Positions 25,153 to 35,480 of a stretch of DNA of 64,000 nucleotides are shown here, piece after piece; the first letter of the stretch is position 1; every line of letters starts with the position of its first letter. Source of the stretch: Zygosaccharomyces rouxii. Lineage: Eukaryota > Ascomycota > Saccharomycetes > Saccharomycetales > Saccharomycetaceae. The stretch covers positions 868,001 through 932,000 of the forward strand of contig NC_012993.1 in assembly GCF_000026365.1 (NCBI RefSeq). The letters run 5' to 3'. The notes under the pieces were generated by a model. That model was not told the origin of the DNA, ran no database searches, and saw only the letters and a list, made by a program, of their open reading frames with translations. The position numbers and the translations under genes were made by a program.

Positions 25153-25193
25153 GAAAGACAAACAAACATATATACGTGTATAAGTAACCGCAT

Positions 25194-26282
25194 CTATTCG
25201 ACTTTCACGACGACTAGCGTAATATCGTCTTCCTTGCCGCCCATGTACCTTTGTCCGGTTAATCTAGACACTTCCTGTGCGAAAACTGAGGGAAAGTCCG
25301 GGTCCTTACTGAGTTGGACAGTCTTGTCGACGAATTCTTGCGATGCCTTCTGCAAATCCGACCCCACCAAAGACTGGTTGTCCTTCAGGAATAACTCCAT
25401 GTCTTCCGTGGCGACGTTATCGGTGACACCATCCGTGGCTAGAAAAACGATATCGCCTTTCTCCAATTGGAACGTATATTCGTCGGCATCTGCAGGCTGG
25501 TTTCTAATGTAGCTACCACCGCGTCTTTCAGCTTCTTTCACCATTTGTTCAGGAACAATCGCTAGCTGGTAAGGGGCGTTAAACCCGACAGTTTGATATT
25601 TAGTTTGGAAGGCCAATTGATCGTTTCTGAAGACACCGCACCACGAATCGCCTAAGTTAGCCACTTGCAACTTACCCTCTGGTGTGAAATGTGCCACTAT
25701 GGCGGTTGTGCCGCCCACCTGTACTGTACCCTCCTTTTGGATCTTATCGTACCCTAATTCAATCAACTTCTTTGGTGGGACCCCCACAGACAGTGCAAAT
25801 TCACTCATTGCACTGCACAACTCCCTTGAAATCGCACTTGAATCATATCCGTGTTCCGCCCAGCCTCCAACTCCATCTGCAACTCCGGCATAAAACTCCG
25901 TAGGATTTACGCTTCTAATAAAATAATTGTCCTCACCCGTGGGGGAGAACTTCCCGGCAAGAGCCTTATAAACGGGATCATCCCTATCCTTTGGCTGAAA
26001 TGCCACCACTGCCTTGTAATTAAACTGTTGGGATCCATCCTGCGGGACTGTTGAACTTGTACCACTCTGCCAACCCCAAGAACCTTTGCCAGAGAAAAAG
26101 CCTCGGCGCAATTGTCCGTATACTGCAAAATCCACATGAATTAGTGACCATCCTACTATTATACTTGTAATCAATACCAACATCCATAACATACCTTGCC
26201 ATTGACGGCCCAAGAAGGGTCTACGAGCCGCTCCTCGAGCTGTACTTCCGTAAATAGGTCTTAAGCCAGCTTTTGCAAACAT
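25194..26282 (-). CDS. PTC7: PP2C-type phosphatase Ptc7 with optional intron
   Basis: Mn/Mg-dependent Ser/Thr phosphatase; in S. cerevisiae it activates coenzyme Q synthesis (Coq7) in mitochondria. The unspliced frame has 362 residues. PP2C motifs: FAGVADGVGGW-type block (YAGVADGVGGWAEHG), NLGDSWCGV, ATDGVTDN and KEDDITLVVV. Residues 30-53 form a hydrophobic membrane segment encoded by a 72-nt in-frame intron (26123-26194); splicing yields 338 residues with an Arg-rich mitochondrial-type N-terminus (RPIYGSTARGAARRPF) and no membrane segment. S. cerevisiae PTC7 uses just such alternative splicing to send one form to mitochondria and one to the nuclear envelope. Convergent with NMD2, as YHR076W/YHR077C. 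Confidence 0.95.
   Translation of the reverse strand: MFAKAGLRPIYGSTARGAARRPFLGRQWQGMLWMLVLITSIIVGWSLIHVDFAVYGQLRRGFFSGKGSWGWQSGTSSTVPQDGSQQFNYKAVVAFQPKDRDDPVYKALAGKFSPTGEDNYFIRSVNPTEFYAGVADGVGGWAEHGYDSSAISRELCSAMSEFALSVGVPPKKLIELGYDKIQKEGTVQVGGTTAIVAHFTPEGKLQVANLGDSWCGVFRNDQLAFQTKYQTVGFNAPYQLAIVPEQMVKEAERRGGSYIRNQPADADEYTFQLEKGDIVFLATDGVTDNVATEDMELFLKDNQSLVGSDLQKASQEFVDKTVQLSKDPDFPSVFAQEVSRLTGQRYMGGKEDDITLVVVKVE
26123..26194 (-). other. PTC7 frame-preserving optional intron
   Basis: Minus-strand donor GTATGT (26194-26189), branch-like CACTAAT about 48 nt downstream, acceptor GCAG ending at 26123. The length is 72 nt with no stop, so both retained and spliced mRNAs are translatable. The retained form encodes a hydrophobic segment beginning GMLWMLVLITSIIVGW. 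Confidence 0.85.
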
Positions 26283-26603
26283 GGTACAGACTGACTAGCT
26301 ACTCGAACCTGCCCTGTGAGTGAGTTCTTGATAACTGGCTGATTCTCGTATACCATATATGTGCTAGAATGCTGAATTCCCCCATATGTGTCATCACCGA
26401 GAATAATCATGTGATCCTAAGTCACATGATCTGGCGGTGTTAAGGAAGAGGGAAAAAGTTGGCTCGAGATGATTGGCCCATTGAAAAATTTCAATACTTT
26501 TCGCTATAGGCATACAGCTCTTGTCAAACTGAACGTTACTATTGAATACACTAGTGGTTACAACTCGCTAGGATTTTGCCAGACCATTGAGTTGCTTTGA
26601 AGG
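26283..26603. promoter_or_regulatory. PTC7/TIM11 divergent promoter with E-box inverted repeat
   Basis: About 320 bp. It holds a perfect 9-bp inverted repeat, ATCATGTGA (26408-26416) and TCACATGAT (26424-26432), separated by 7 bp, each arm containing an E-box CATGTG/CACATG. Ino2-Ino4 or another bHLH factor could bind; this is inference. Confidence 0.5.
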
Positions 26604-26879
26604 ATGTCTACTGCTAACGTTTTGAGATACTCTGCCCTGGGATTGGGTGTTTTCTTTGGCTTGAAGAACGACATGGGAAACAAGAAGACTGCCTCCCAAA
26701 AGGCTGCTGATGACGCTTTCCAAGCTAAATTGAAGCTCGTGGACGAGGCCCGTGCAGAATACGGCAGATTACATAACCCTGCTCCTACCACCCAATCCAA
26801 AGAAATCAATTTGGAAGATCCAAACTTGGATATTGGTGCTGCCATCTTGCAGGCTGTCGACTCTCTAGGCTCCAATTGA
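26604..26879 (+). CDS. TIM11: F1Fo ATP synthase subunit e
   Basis: Small inner-membrane subunit that, with subunit g, makes ATP synthase dimers and shapes cristae. 91 residues (S. cerevisiae 96). The N-terminal membrane segment begins MSTANVLRYSALGLGVFFG and keeps the dimerisation motif G15-xxx-G19; a coiled-coil region (KLKLVDEARAEYGRLH) and the conserved LEDPNLDIGAAILQAVDSL follow. It lies next to MRPL35 (convergent), as YDR322C-A and YDR322W do in S. cerevisiae. The 3' flank is a TTATTATT-rich stretch. Confidence 0.95.
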   Translation: MSTANVLRYSALGLGVFFGLKNDMGNKKTASQKAADDAFQAKLKLVDEARAEYGRLHNPAPTTQSKEINLEDPNLDIGAAILQAVDSLGSN

Positions 26880-27019
26880 ATTGAGATGGACGTGATTAAT
26901 GCATAAAATATTCTTTCTTTTTTTTATTATTATTATTATTTTTATTTTTATTTCTATTCTGTGTATTTACAAGGTAAACGTTTACATGATCTTTCTTTCT
27001 CTGATTTACTTATCATTCA

Positions 27020-28087
27020 TTAGGTGCGGATTCTGCTAAAGATACGACCTGCTGGTAAACCGTATTTGGCCCTGATAGTGTCGGCTTGAGAATCCCAGTG
27101 ACTTCTCCAGACGTGGGCTCCCACTGGAATTAAACCCTGAGTTTTGGCGAAAGATCTGATATCGAAATTGTCCCGAGACAGCTGGCCCGAGGGTTGCTCC
27201 ACAGGATGACGCTGTCTAAAGACCCAAACTGCAAAGCGCTGGTTGCCAACGTTTTTCTCTGGCACGGGGGGTAAGTAATCCACTAGGACATTAGACTGGT
27301 CAAATTTTCTCGAATCGACCAAATTGTCGTTGTAACTGACCTTCACGTTTGCCAACCCGTAACTTAGGGTGGTGGTAAAAGTATCGTTTGCCAGATCAGG
27401 CTCGTCTGGGTTTACCACAAGGATGGTGTACTGTGTATTAGGGTCCACTGGTTCGTACTCCTGGATTTTGAACACTGGCGGTAATGAAGTAGCGTTTGTA
27501 GAAAGAATTTCGCCCGGCTCGACCCACTTGTTTATACCGGTAGAAAATGGGAACCTTATGTTAACCTCTGTGCGTGGAACCAAAGTGGGTAGAGTGTCAG
27601 GAATCACAGCAAGGGATTCCAATCTCTGCATGAGTAGCATTTGACCGTAGGATTCCCAATGCTGCTTACCAAGTAATCTGTAAACCGGTTGCTCATAATC
27701 GATTATGCGAGGGTCGTTTTCGAGTTTGTCGTGGTATTGGAAGTTGTACTGGACTTCAGGGTTATGCAGTTCAGCTTCAGCGAGTAGTTTTTCCTTTTCT
27801 TCGACAGTTTGGGCCTTTGAAGCCTTTTCGTAGACTTGAGCCGCCTTAGACTCTACGAAGTCGTAACACAGCTTGAAAGTCTCATCGATGTGTTCTGGGG
27901 GTGTGTATTTCACCCTGTTAAACCTTCTCTTGATTGATGGAGGGCCACTTGCAGGTGTGCCTTCCAGAATGGATCTCTTGATCTGTGCAGATGGTATGGA
28001 AAACGATTGGGGCCTGGAGCCACTGAAATCCGACCAGACTTTGGAACTTTGCAGTCTGGTAGATGTGGACAGCGATCTACGAAGCAT
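27020..28087 (-). CDS. MRPL35: Mitochondrial large-subunit ribosomal protein mL38
   Basis: Component of the mitochondrial ribosome large subunit (mL38), with a PEBP (phosphatidylethanolamine-binding) fold in its C-terminal half. 355 residues (S. cerevisiae 367). The start is a mitochondrial targeting sequence ([18 protein letters not shown]), then [20 protein letters not shown], then the PEBP-like part with [16 protein letters not shown] and the [10 protein letters not shown] block. The tail is rich in Arg (GRIFSRIRT). The neighbour TIM11 supports the assignment. Confidence 0.93.
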   Translation of the reverse strand: MLRRSLSTSTRLQSSKVWSDFSGSRPQSFSIPSAQIKRSILEGTPASGPPSIKRRFNRVKYTPPEHIDETFKLCYDFVESKAAQVYEKASKAQTVEEKEKLLAEAELHNPEVQYNFQYHDKLENDPRIIDYEQPVYRLLGKQHWESYGQMLLMQRLESLAVIPDTLPTLVPRTEVNIRFPFSTGINKWVEPGEILSTNATSLPPVFKIQEYEPVDPNTQYTILVVNPDEPDLANDTFTTTLSYGLANVKVSYNDNLVDSRKFDQSNVLVDYLPPVPEKNVGNQRFAVWVFRQRHPVEQPSGQLSRDNFDIRSFAKTQGLIPVGAHVWRSHWDSQADTIRAKYGLPAGRIFSRIRT

Positions 28088-29200
28088 TAGAAGTGCGGTA
28101 GCGGGTCAGAATGATGGGCTTTTTCTAATTCGAACTGTAGTAGTTTAGTTTTAATGTTGGTCTATTTGAAAATTTTCAATGTCGCGATGCCGAGGGAGAG
28201 TAGCGACAGTAAAGAAAATGAAAAAACAAGAGCTATTTTAAATGCAGCTGGGGGACACTAGAGGACCAGCTATTTGTTACGGGCCTCTTGGGAGTCTTGC
28301 AAAGAAATCTACCAGTTGAGTTATGTATATTTCCAATCTTCTTGAGATCCCGGATGAGTCTCTAGGGACCATGTAAAGGCTTGGCTGTTTTCACCTGTAA
28401 ATCAAGCGGGAAAACTCCTACACGGTCTCGAGCTGAACGCTAAAGGGTTCACTATAGTTCGGTCCTGCGACCTGGCGCCAGGCGCCAGGCTATTTATTAT
28501 TGTTTTTATTATTATAACATTGCACCTCAGCGCACTCATGCGGCACCAAGTCACTGATTACTATGCATTTTATCTTGCATGTAGTGTCAGTCGGGAGACG
28601 GTCGGATTTTACTTATTCCAGTAGAAATATGTTGCATATTTTTACTTGGCCAGATAGCGGGCCAGTGTTCAGATCTCGGTTATGGTAGACCCAGAATCTC
28701 AATTGTAGGCTCGTGGGGACTCGCAGTACGGTATTGTAGCTTTACAATGTAGTCACGGTAGATAGTAGATAATTTTTTATAACCAAGAGGTAAAAAATGC
28801 CATTTACCTAGCCCCCTTGCGAGTGACTCGATTGGAGTGCTGGAATAGAGGTGTTGAGCCCTGGAGATAACTATGACTCTTCTTCATGTTACTACTGGGC
28901 ATTGGCTCAATTGCATTTAAAAAAAAAAAAAAAAAAAAAAAGAAAACAGCCAGATCTTGCTTGCATTCTCCCTCCCTTCCCACAATGGAAGAGTACTTAA
29001 ACGTTGAAGTTCCTCTACCTCTATGCACTCTTTTTTGGCCGTTTTCAGCCATGTCTCTGTTTTGACACTTTTTCAGTACGCTTGACAATAATTTGACGTA
29101 AAGGTCGCCGATTAGGACAAACGATCAATATTCAACCTCTCAGCCGTTGAAGAAGTTTGGGAAAACCTAGTTGCTCGTGTCAACTACCTTAGAATCCATC
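28088..29200. other. 1.1 kb intergenic region, MRPL35 to M1 peptidase
   Basis: Unusually long gap holding both promoters. It contains a GC-rich near-perfect palindrome at 28471-28489 and a run of 23 A at 28919-28941. A 94-codon frame on the minus strand (29088-28804) begins with TTG and owes part of its length to the A/T run; I do not call it. No tRNA-like or known small gene is visible. Confidence 0.5.
28471..28489. repeat. 19-bp GC-rich inverted repeat
   Basis: Arms CCTGGCGCC and GGCGCCAGG, 9 bp each, around a single central A. It is markedly GC-rich in AT-rich surroundings. Confidence 0.8.
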
Positions 29201-31807
29201 ATGTCAGATCAAGAACAAGATTTTACTCTGCCAAAAAGTTTCAATCCCAATCATTACGAAATCTCCCTCAAGAAACTAGATGCTGAAAAAAAAATCTTCC
29301 AAGGGCATGTTAGAGTTCATTTCCAGTGTGTTATCCCTGACCAAAAGATTTATTTGAATGCTAGAGATCTCGTCATTGAAAATGTTCAAGTGCAATTGAA
29401 CAATGGACAATCCCTCAAAGTGGTATCTCAAGACTATGATCACAGATTGGAGGCCATTGTAATTGATGTGGGTGAGAATATCAGCGATAGCTTTACTGTG
29501 GCTATTGATTATCAAGGGAAAATTCAAACCAATATGTCAGGATTTTATCGTTCCAACTACAAGGACTTGAAGACCAATGAGGATAAATTCATGCTTTCTA
29601 CCCAGTTTGAAGCCACTGACGCTAGAGGAACTTTCCCTTGTGTCGATGAACCAGCTAGAAAGGCTACCTTCAAGGTCTCTGTAACTGCCGATTCCCATTT
29701 GACGGTTCTGTCTAATATGCCCGAGCAAAGCTCACAGGTTGAAGGTAATGAAACTGAACATATCTTCCATACAACACCACGGATGTCAACGTATTTGGTT
29801 GCATGGGCAGTTGGTGAGTATGAGTTTATTGAAGGCAAAACTGAGAAGACCATTTATCCAACATTACAAGACTATTCTGTGGTTGATGGTACTTCTTCAA
29901 CACAAGCCGCTCTGCCTATAAGAGTGTATACAGCAGTGGGGAAGAAAAATCAAGGTAAATTTGCTCTGTCGGTAGCTACAAAAGTGGTTGATCTTTTTTC
30001 TCAATTGTTCAAGATTCCATATCCTTTGCCTAAACTCGACCTCTTGTGTGTTGAATCTTATTCCCACAATGCAATGGAAAATTTCTCATTGATTACTTTT
30101 AGAACTACAGCGTTGCTGGTGGACGACAGTGATGATGTGAGTCCAGCGGCCTTGCAAAAAGTGGCATATGTGGTTTCTCACGAGATTGCTCACCAATGGT
30201 TCGGTAACCTCGTTACAATGCAATGGTGGGATGAATTATGGCTCAATGAGGGGTTTGCTACCTGGGTTGGTTACTATGCGGTCTCTGTATTTTTCCCTCA
30301 CTGGGATGTAGAATCCATGGTGATGTTAGAATCTCATGAAGCGGCATTACAATTAGACTCCCTAAAAGAATCGCATCCCGTTAAAGTTGGTCTTCGTGAT
30401 CCTAAGGATGTGGATCAAGCCTTTGATACAATTTCATATTTGAAAGGCTGCTCTGTATTAGAAATGGTGAGCGGCTACTTGGGTCAAGATGACTTCCTAG
30501 CGGGTGTGGCTCTATATTTGGAAATTAACAAATGGGGGAATGCTACTATGGAAGATTTGTTCGACTGTATCGGTAAAGTCGCCAAAGTAGAGATTTTGAG
30601 TAAAGTTAAACCATGGTTGCTTGAACTGGGCTATCCAATTCTTGATGTTAAAAAGTCTGGTGATCAATTGTCGTTGACGCAATCGAAAGCTAATACAGAC
30701 AGTCTCTGGTGGGTACCGTTGCTACCAACGAGAGATGGGGAATTTATAAAGCAATCTGATCTGACAACCAGGACCACACAACTAGAGGCTGGTTCCAAAT
30801 ACACTTTGTTCAATACTGATGGTTATGCATTTTACCGTGTGAATTATGAATCGTTGGAATTAATAGACTCACTCTGCGATAACATTAGTCGGTTATCTTC
30901 TAGAAGCAAAATGGGCCTTTTGTCAGATTTTTGTTCTTTGCGTCCACTCTCTGATTACTTACATCTCGTCGATAAGACCATGAAGGTGCATGATCCTAAA
31001 GATGTATACGTCTGGAAGTCTATCCATTCTAGTTTATTAAAGACAAGGACGATCGTCTATAACGCCGTTGCTCCAGAATTGATGGCCAGTTTCGACCGTT
31101 ACGTTTTGCAATTGGTTGAACCATGGATCAATGACGCACTAACTAATTTAGAAAATCCAACTACCCAAGATTCCAACGATCCGTACGCATTTGCCAGAAC
31201 TTTATTTTACCATTCCATTCTGACAATCGCTGGTAAGCTATCGCATCCAAAGGTGGTTGCCCTTGCTAGAAAATTATATCAAAGAAATGAAATTAATGCT
31301 CATAACAGATCAATTGTTCTAGGGACCGTATTATCTCAACCAGACACTACAAGAGCAATTTTTGATCAAGTAGTTGAAGTACTCGAAGGAGCTGTTTTAG
31401 AAGAGATGGAGACCATATTAAGATGTTTGGGTAGTGTAACAAACCCTGAACTGTTCGAACCATGTTTCCAATTGCTTTTCAAAGTTGAACCTATGAATGT
31501 TCAGTTCTTACCGGAGGCCTTCCTCACCAATCCCCACATACATTCAAGCATTTTGTCATTTGTACAGCAAAACAGTTCGGCACTCATTGATAGACTCGTT
31601 GTAAACCAGACAGTTATTGGTAGATTTTTGAGCTTCACATTTGCATATTTCCAAGGCGAGGAAACCGTCCACAAGATTAAATCCATATTCGAAGGTCGTG
31701 ACATTTCTGCATATGACAGGGTACTAAGACAAACCTTAGAAAAGATTGAAGCGAATACAAGATTTTGCAATGAAAATATTGGAGCACTTGAGAAGTTTCT
31801 AAAATGA
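29201..31807 (+). CDS. M1-family zinc aminopeptidase, divergent
   Basis: Gluzincin aminopeptidase, 868 residues from the ATG at 29201 (MSDQEQDFTLPKSFNPNHYE); the frame is open 10 codons further up but without ATG. Zinc site H327-E-I-A-H331 and E350 in WLNEGFATW; catalytic Tyr413 in SYLKG. The exopeptidase motif GAMEN reads N290-AMEN, with Asn in place of the first Gly, followed by FSLITFR rather than WGLVTYR. Nearest S. cerevisiae relatives by architecture are Aap1 and Ape2, but the similarity is lower than for other genes here and no M1 gene sits at this place in S. cerevisiae. It may be an additional paralogue; substrate unknown, so no symbol is given. Confidence 0.85.
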   Translation: MSDQEQDFTLPKSFNPNHYEISLKKLDAEKKIFQGHVRVHFQCVIPDQKIYLNARDLVIENVQVQLNNGQSLKVVSQDYDHRLEAIVIDVGENISDSFTVAIDYQGKIQTNMSGFYRSNYKDLKTNEDKFMLSTQFEATDARGTFPCVDEPARKATFKVSVTADSHLTVLSNMPEQSSQVEGNETEHIFHTTPRMSTYLVAWAVGEYEFIEGKTEKTIYPTLQDYSVVDGTSSTQAALPIRVYTAVGKKNQGKFALSVATKVVDLFSQLFKIPYPLPKLDLLCVESYSHNAMENFSLITFRTTALLVDDSDDVSPAALQKVAYVVSHEIAHQWFGNLVTMQWWDELWLNEGFATWVGYYAVSVFFPHWDVESMVMLESHEAALQLDSLKESHPVKVGLRDPKDVDQAFDTISYLKGCSVLEMVSGYLGQDDFLAGVALYLEINKWGNATMEDLFDCIGKVAKVEILSKVKPWLLELGYPILDVKKSGDQLSLTQSKANTDSLWWVPLLPTRDGEFIKQSDLTTRTTQLEAGSKYTLFNTDGYAFYRVNYESLELIDSLCDNISRLSSRSKMGLLSDFCSLRPLSDYLHLVDKTMKVHDPKDVYVWKSIHSSLLKTRTIVYNAVAPELMASFDRYVLQLVEPWINDALTNLENPTTQDSNDPYAFARTLFYHSILTIAGKLSHPKVVALARKLYQRNEINAHNRSIVLGTVLSQPDTTRAIFDQVVEVLEGAVLEEMETILRCLGSVTNPELFEPCFQLLFKVEPMNVQFLPEAFLTNPHIHSSILSFVQQNSSALIDRLVVNQTVIGRFLSFTFAYFQGEETVHKIKSIFEGRDISAYDRVLRQTLEKIEANTRFCNENIGALEKFLK

Positions 31808-32132
31808 TTTTTTTTTTTTTTTTTTATGTTAAAAGTAGCTATTTGTCTGAAGGAAATTAAGAATATTCCAATAGTCATAGTGAAGAAGAGTTGAGGAATT
31901 CAGAGAATGGATACCTAGCACTATAGAAACCGTCAGACATAAAAGAAATTGGCAATTTTACTATTAAAATTCGTTTAGTATTTATATATACCCGTTTTCG
32001 ATGATCTACCTACCTTTATCATGTACTTCAATCAAATGATGCATTTCTTTCTACCTTTAAATATTGTGATTAGGATGTAGTAAAACTTTTGAAAGAGAAA
32101 GGTCTAATGGGTATGAGTCATATTAGCTGATA
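31808..32132. other. Intergenic region, M1 peptidase to PPE1
   Basis: A T18-type run directly after the peptidase stop is a likely termination element. A short upstream ORF of 7 codons (32107-32130) ends two bases before the PPE1 ATG. Confidence 0.5.
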
Positions 32133-33284
32133 ATGGGTGATGATATTCGTAGGAAGTTGATATTAAAGCAATTAGATCAGGCTAACCTCGCTGCTGGTGA
32201 TGAAGGTGAAGAAGAGAATGACTTAGGGGAATTGCCCTCAATTAAAAGTAATTCAATGGGTTCTCAAAAACAATCACCAAATGGTACTGTACCTGCCGGT
32301 AATGGTGATGAAACTACTTGGAAACAATTTTTTGACCACAATGAACGTATCAAGATTCGGAATCGAAATTTGGAATTTAATACTTATTACAGTTTACCTA
32401 ACTCTATAAATGCGCCTTCGATCCCAATCTTTATTTTACATCATGGTGCAGGATCATCAGGTTTGACATTTGCCACATTGGCTCAACAGATAAGTTCTCA
32501 ATTGAACGGTAATTGTGGATATTTTACCTTTGACGCTAGAGGCCACGGTACTACGAGACCTCTCGAACCATCAAAGGGGCTCCAATATGATCGTCAATCC
32601 TATATCGATGATTTCGTAGAACTGCTGGAACAATTTTACAGTAAACATTTAACTCAGTTGGGAGCAGTAAAATTATCGTTGGTGCTCGTAGGTCATTCCT
32701 TAGGTGGTAGTATCTGTACTTTTTCCCACATGCAATTACCGGAGCATTTACGAAACAAGGTCCTAGGTGTTTTCATGCTTGATATAGTGGAGGAAGCTGC
32801 CATCTTAGCTTTGAAAAATGTGCACAGTTTCTTGAGTAAGACACCTAACGTCTTCCAAAGTTATCAGGATGCTATTGATTGGAGTATTCGTCGTGGGATG
32901 TCAAAGAATAGATCTAGTGCTGAAATTGCTGTTCCAGCATGTTTTCATCAAATGACATCTGGCAAAGTGGTTAGAATTACCAATTTAAGAGATTTTGAAC
33001 CATATTGGGATACTTGGTTCGTAGGATTATCGGAAAGGTTTGTCAGTCTCCCCACAAGTAAATTACTCTTATTAGCCGGTAACGAGAATTTGGACAAGGA
33101 ACTGATTATTGGTCAAATGCAGGGCAAGTACCAACTTGTAGTTTTCCAAGATTCAGGACATTTCATTCAAGAGGACACTCCAGTAAAGACTGCAATAACG
33201 CTAATAGATTTTTGGAGAAGGAACGATTCCAAAAACATTGTAATTAAAACTAATTGGGGGGCCAAAAATTTTACGAGTCAGTAG
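32133..33284 (+). CDS. PPE1: Protein phosphatase methylesterase 1
   Basis: Removes the C-terminal methyl ester from PP2A catalytic subunits and so controls holoenzyme assembly; S. cerevisiae Ppe1 was also found as a mitochondrial ribosome-associated protein. 383 residues, alpha/beta-hydrolase fold: oxyanion region FILHHGAGSSGLTF, FDARGHG, nucleophile Ser189 in GHSLGGS, and catalytic His in FQDSGHFIQED. The C-terminal half (KLLLLAGNENLDKELI, GQMQGKYQLVVFQDSGHF) is almost identical to the S. cerevisiae protein. Followed tail-to-tail by QNS1, 51 bp between stops, as YHR075C/YHR074W. Confidence 0.95.
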   Translation: MGDDIRRKLILKQLDQANLAAGDEGEEENDLGELPSIKSNSMGSQKQSPNGTVPAGNGDETTWKQFFDHNERIKIRNRNLEFNTYYSLPNSINAPSIPIFILHHGAGSSGLTFATLAQQISSQLNGNCGYFTFDARGHGTTRPLEPSKGLQYDRQSYIDDFVELLEQFYSKHLTQLGAVKLSLVLVGHSLGGSICTFSHMQLPEHLRNKVLGVFMLDIVEEAAILALKNVHSFLSKTPNVFQSYQDAIDWSIRRGMSKNRSSAEIAVPACFHQMTSGKVVRITNLRDFEPYWDTWFVGLSERFVSLPTSKLLLLAGNENLDKELIIGQMQGKYQLVVFQDSGHFIQEDTPVKTAITLIDFWRRNDSKNIVIKTNWGAKNFTSQ

Positions 33285-33335
33285 AGTATGTAATTTATGA
33301 AATAATTGTTCGGATTAAGTTGCCTATCTTTAACT

Positions 33336-35480
33336 CTAGTCAATAGACATAATGTTTAAATCACCGGTGTTCCTGCCCTCACATTGGGCAACTACTTCAT
33401 CAATCTTTCTAGATGCCCATGGGAATCTTGGGTTTATCAAAAATGGTCTTAGATCAAACCTGTTATCATCAGGAGAATATTGCTCAGCATGATAGCTGGG
33501 TGTTAAAACTGTCTGCTTGTGTCTGTTGATGGCATAAAAGAAGAAAAACTTCTTTACCTTCTCTGCGACTTGAGTAGGTGATAGCTTAGGAGTCCATTCG
33601 TGAAGTAATTTTAAGAACATTGAATAAGGCCCACATTTTTCTACTTTACGCAAGTAACCAAATTTGCTTAGTTCTTCATAAGTCATACCCATATCGATTT
33701 CATCTGATTGAACGTAATCCTTTGTAATAGGTTCCAATTCAGCGGTTGGTGTAGCGTTCAAAAAGTCTTCCAATATTGGCATATCAAAATTTTTGGTTGC
33801 ATATGCAATGAATCTCTTTAAGTCAGTCTTTGAAATACCACCGATTGGATTTATATCAGCTGAGGAACAGTCGTATTTGGTTAAATAACCTCTTAAACAT
33901 TCATCGACATTTGCACTACCAAGCACTAGTAGACCACCTGTGTTGGGGGTTCCACGAACCCATGGTAATAATTGGGCAAATAAATATGCTAAAACCATTC
34001 TCAAACGAGCTTGGATGTTCTGCAATGCCAGATTTTCAATTTGTGAACCACCGAAAATCTTAAAGATGGGTTTCTTACCTGTAGCTACTTCGAAGATCGA
34101 CACTACACTGGATACGATTTTATCCATTTTCAAATCCACATGGTAAGAACCAATCCTCTTAGACAATTCAGCACTTCTTGATTGTGTCTCCTTCGAAGAA
34201 TTTTCAGTCCCCATGAAGGAAGTATGTAATATTTTGTTGCATATTTCTTCTGGAGAGGAAGGGATCCAATCTTCGGCGGCACGAGCCACTTTACGAGCGT
34301 CTTTCAAAACTTGTTCATTTCCCTCTTGGATTTCTTGGAATACAATCCTGCACATAGAATAAGTTATGGTAGCTGTGGCACACGAATCGATACCACCAGA
34401 GAGAGCCAAAAAGAATCCAGATCCATTGCATCTCCTTACGTAGTCCCATAACCAACAAGCGGGACCAAGTGCAATCTCTTCTTCAGGAATGTGGTAGAAA
34501 GGTTCACGAGTCTTGGTTGGAGCAATCTTCATATCAAATCTTAGTGCCAAAGGTGCTAATTCCACAGGGACATGAATCCTCTTGAATTTTGTTTCTGTCA
34601 AAGAAGCTTGTAGCCCACGGGACATTACGGAAGCACGGTAAGATCTAACTTCTTCTAAATCAACTGTTGCCGTTACCACTTCCACATCTTTCAATGAGAA
34701 TTGAGATCCTTGAGCTACTACTTTTCCATTTACTGCGATAAGTGCACATCCGTCGTAGTACAACCTGTCACCATCGCATCCACGTTGGTTGGCATACAGA
34801 TATACACCACCACAGCGACTAGTAGCACTAGCAATCAGATCCAATCTTTTGTTCAATTTACGCAATTCGTGATGGGATCCTGAAGAATTTGTAATAATTT
34901 CTACACCATCCAATGACATGGCAATGTGAGGAGATTGTGGTGTAAACAACTCTTCACAGGTTTCAGTACCAATACAAGTATCCAAAGTATGGATTACTGC
35001 ATCACCAAATGGGACTGATTGTTGTTCAGTGACTTTTTGAATCACTGGCGGTAGAAAGAATTCCTCTACAACACCAGTCTTCATCCATGGTGTGAAAAAT
35101 CTCATCTCTCTATAATTTCCATCATTTGCAAGCCAAATTTTGGGTCTAATAAACAGTATTTGACCATCTAGAGATAGAAGTCGACAATTGTATCTTACAT
35201 TCTTGTGCATAACGGGCATACCAATATCCAGTAAAATACCATGGGTCTCAGGTTTCCTGATGATTTGAGCATACATTTCCCATGAGTGAAGATTCACATC
35301 ATTCTCCAAGAAATGATCTAAACAACCATAACCAGTGATTTCCAGTTCAGGTCCCACCCTTAACCTAGCGCCCTTTTCCTTAGCTATCTTAATGGACTCC
35401 AGGATACGATCTCTGTTACCTTCAAAATCAAGAGCCCATTGATTTAAGTTACAAGTTGCCAATGTTATGAGATTGGACAT
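33336..35480 (-). CDS. QNS1: Glutamine-dependent NAD+ synthetase
   Basis: Last step of NAD+ biosynthesis: deamido-NAD + ATP + glutamine to NAD+. 714 residues, same length as the S. cerevisiae enzyme. The N-terminal nitrilase-type glutaminase domain has the catalytic triad E45, K114 and C175 (in GTETCEELF); the C-terminal NAD synthetase domain has the ATP-pyrophosphatase P-loop LSGGIDS. Very strongly conserved sequence elsewhere ([20 protein letters not shown]). Essential in S. cerevisiae. The start is the first ATG and aligns with the family. Confidence 0.97.
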   Translation of the reverse strand: MSNLITLATCNLNQWALDFEGNRDRILESIKIAKEKGARLRVGPELEITGYGCLDHFLENDVNLHSWEMYAQIIRKPETHGILLDIGMPVMHKNVRYNCRLLSLDGQILFIRPKIWLANDGNYREMRFFTPWMKTGVVEEFFLPPVIQKVTEQQSVPFGDAVIHTLDTCIGTETCEELFTPQSPHIAMSLDGVEIITNSSGSHHELRKLNKRLDLIASATSRCGGVYLYANQRGCDGDRLYYDGCALIAVNGKVVAQGSQFSLKDVEVVTATVDLEEVRSYRASVMSRGLQASLTETKFKRIHVPVELAPLALRFDMKIAPTKTREPFYHIPEEEIALGPACWLWDYVRRCNGSGFFLALSGGIDSCATATITYSMCRIVFQEIQEGNEQVLKDARKVARAAEDWIPSSPEEICNKILHTSFMGTENSSKETQSRSAELSKRIGSYHVDLKMDKIVSSVVSIFEVATGKKPIFKIFGGSQIENLALQNIQARLRMVLAYLFAQLLPWVRGTPNTGGLLVLGSANVDECLRGYLTKYDCSSADINPIGGISKTDLKRFIAYATKNFDMPILEDFLNATPTAELEPITKDYVQSDEIDMGMTYEELSKFGYLRKVEKCGPYSMFLKLLHEWTPKLSPTQVAEKVKKFFFFYAINRHKQTVLTPSYHAEQYSPDDNRFDLRPFLINPRFPWASRKIDEVVAQCEGRNTGDLNIMSID

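Noticed and set aside
28804..29088. 94-codon minus-strand frame upstream of the M1 peptidase
   Set aside because: Starts on TTG and crosses the A23 run as poly-Phe; no resemblance to known proteins.
29171..29200. Ten-codon extension of the M1 aminopeptidase
   Set aside because: Begins with TTG; the ATG at 29201 fits the family.
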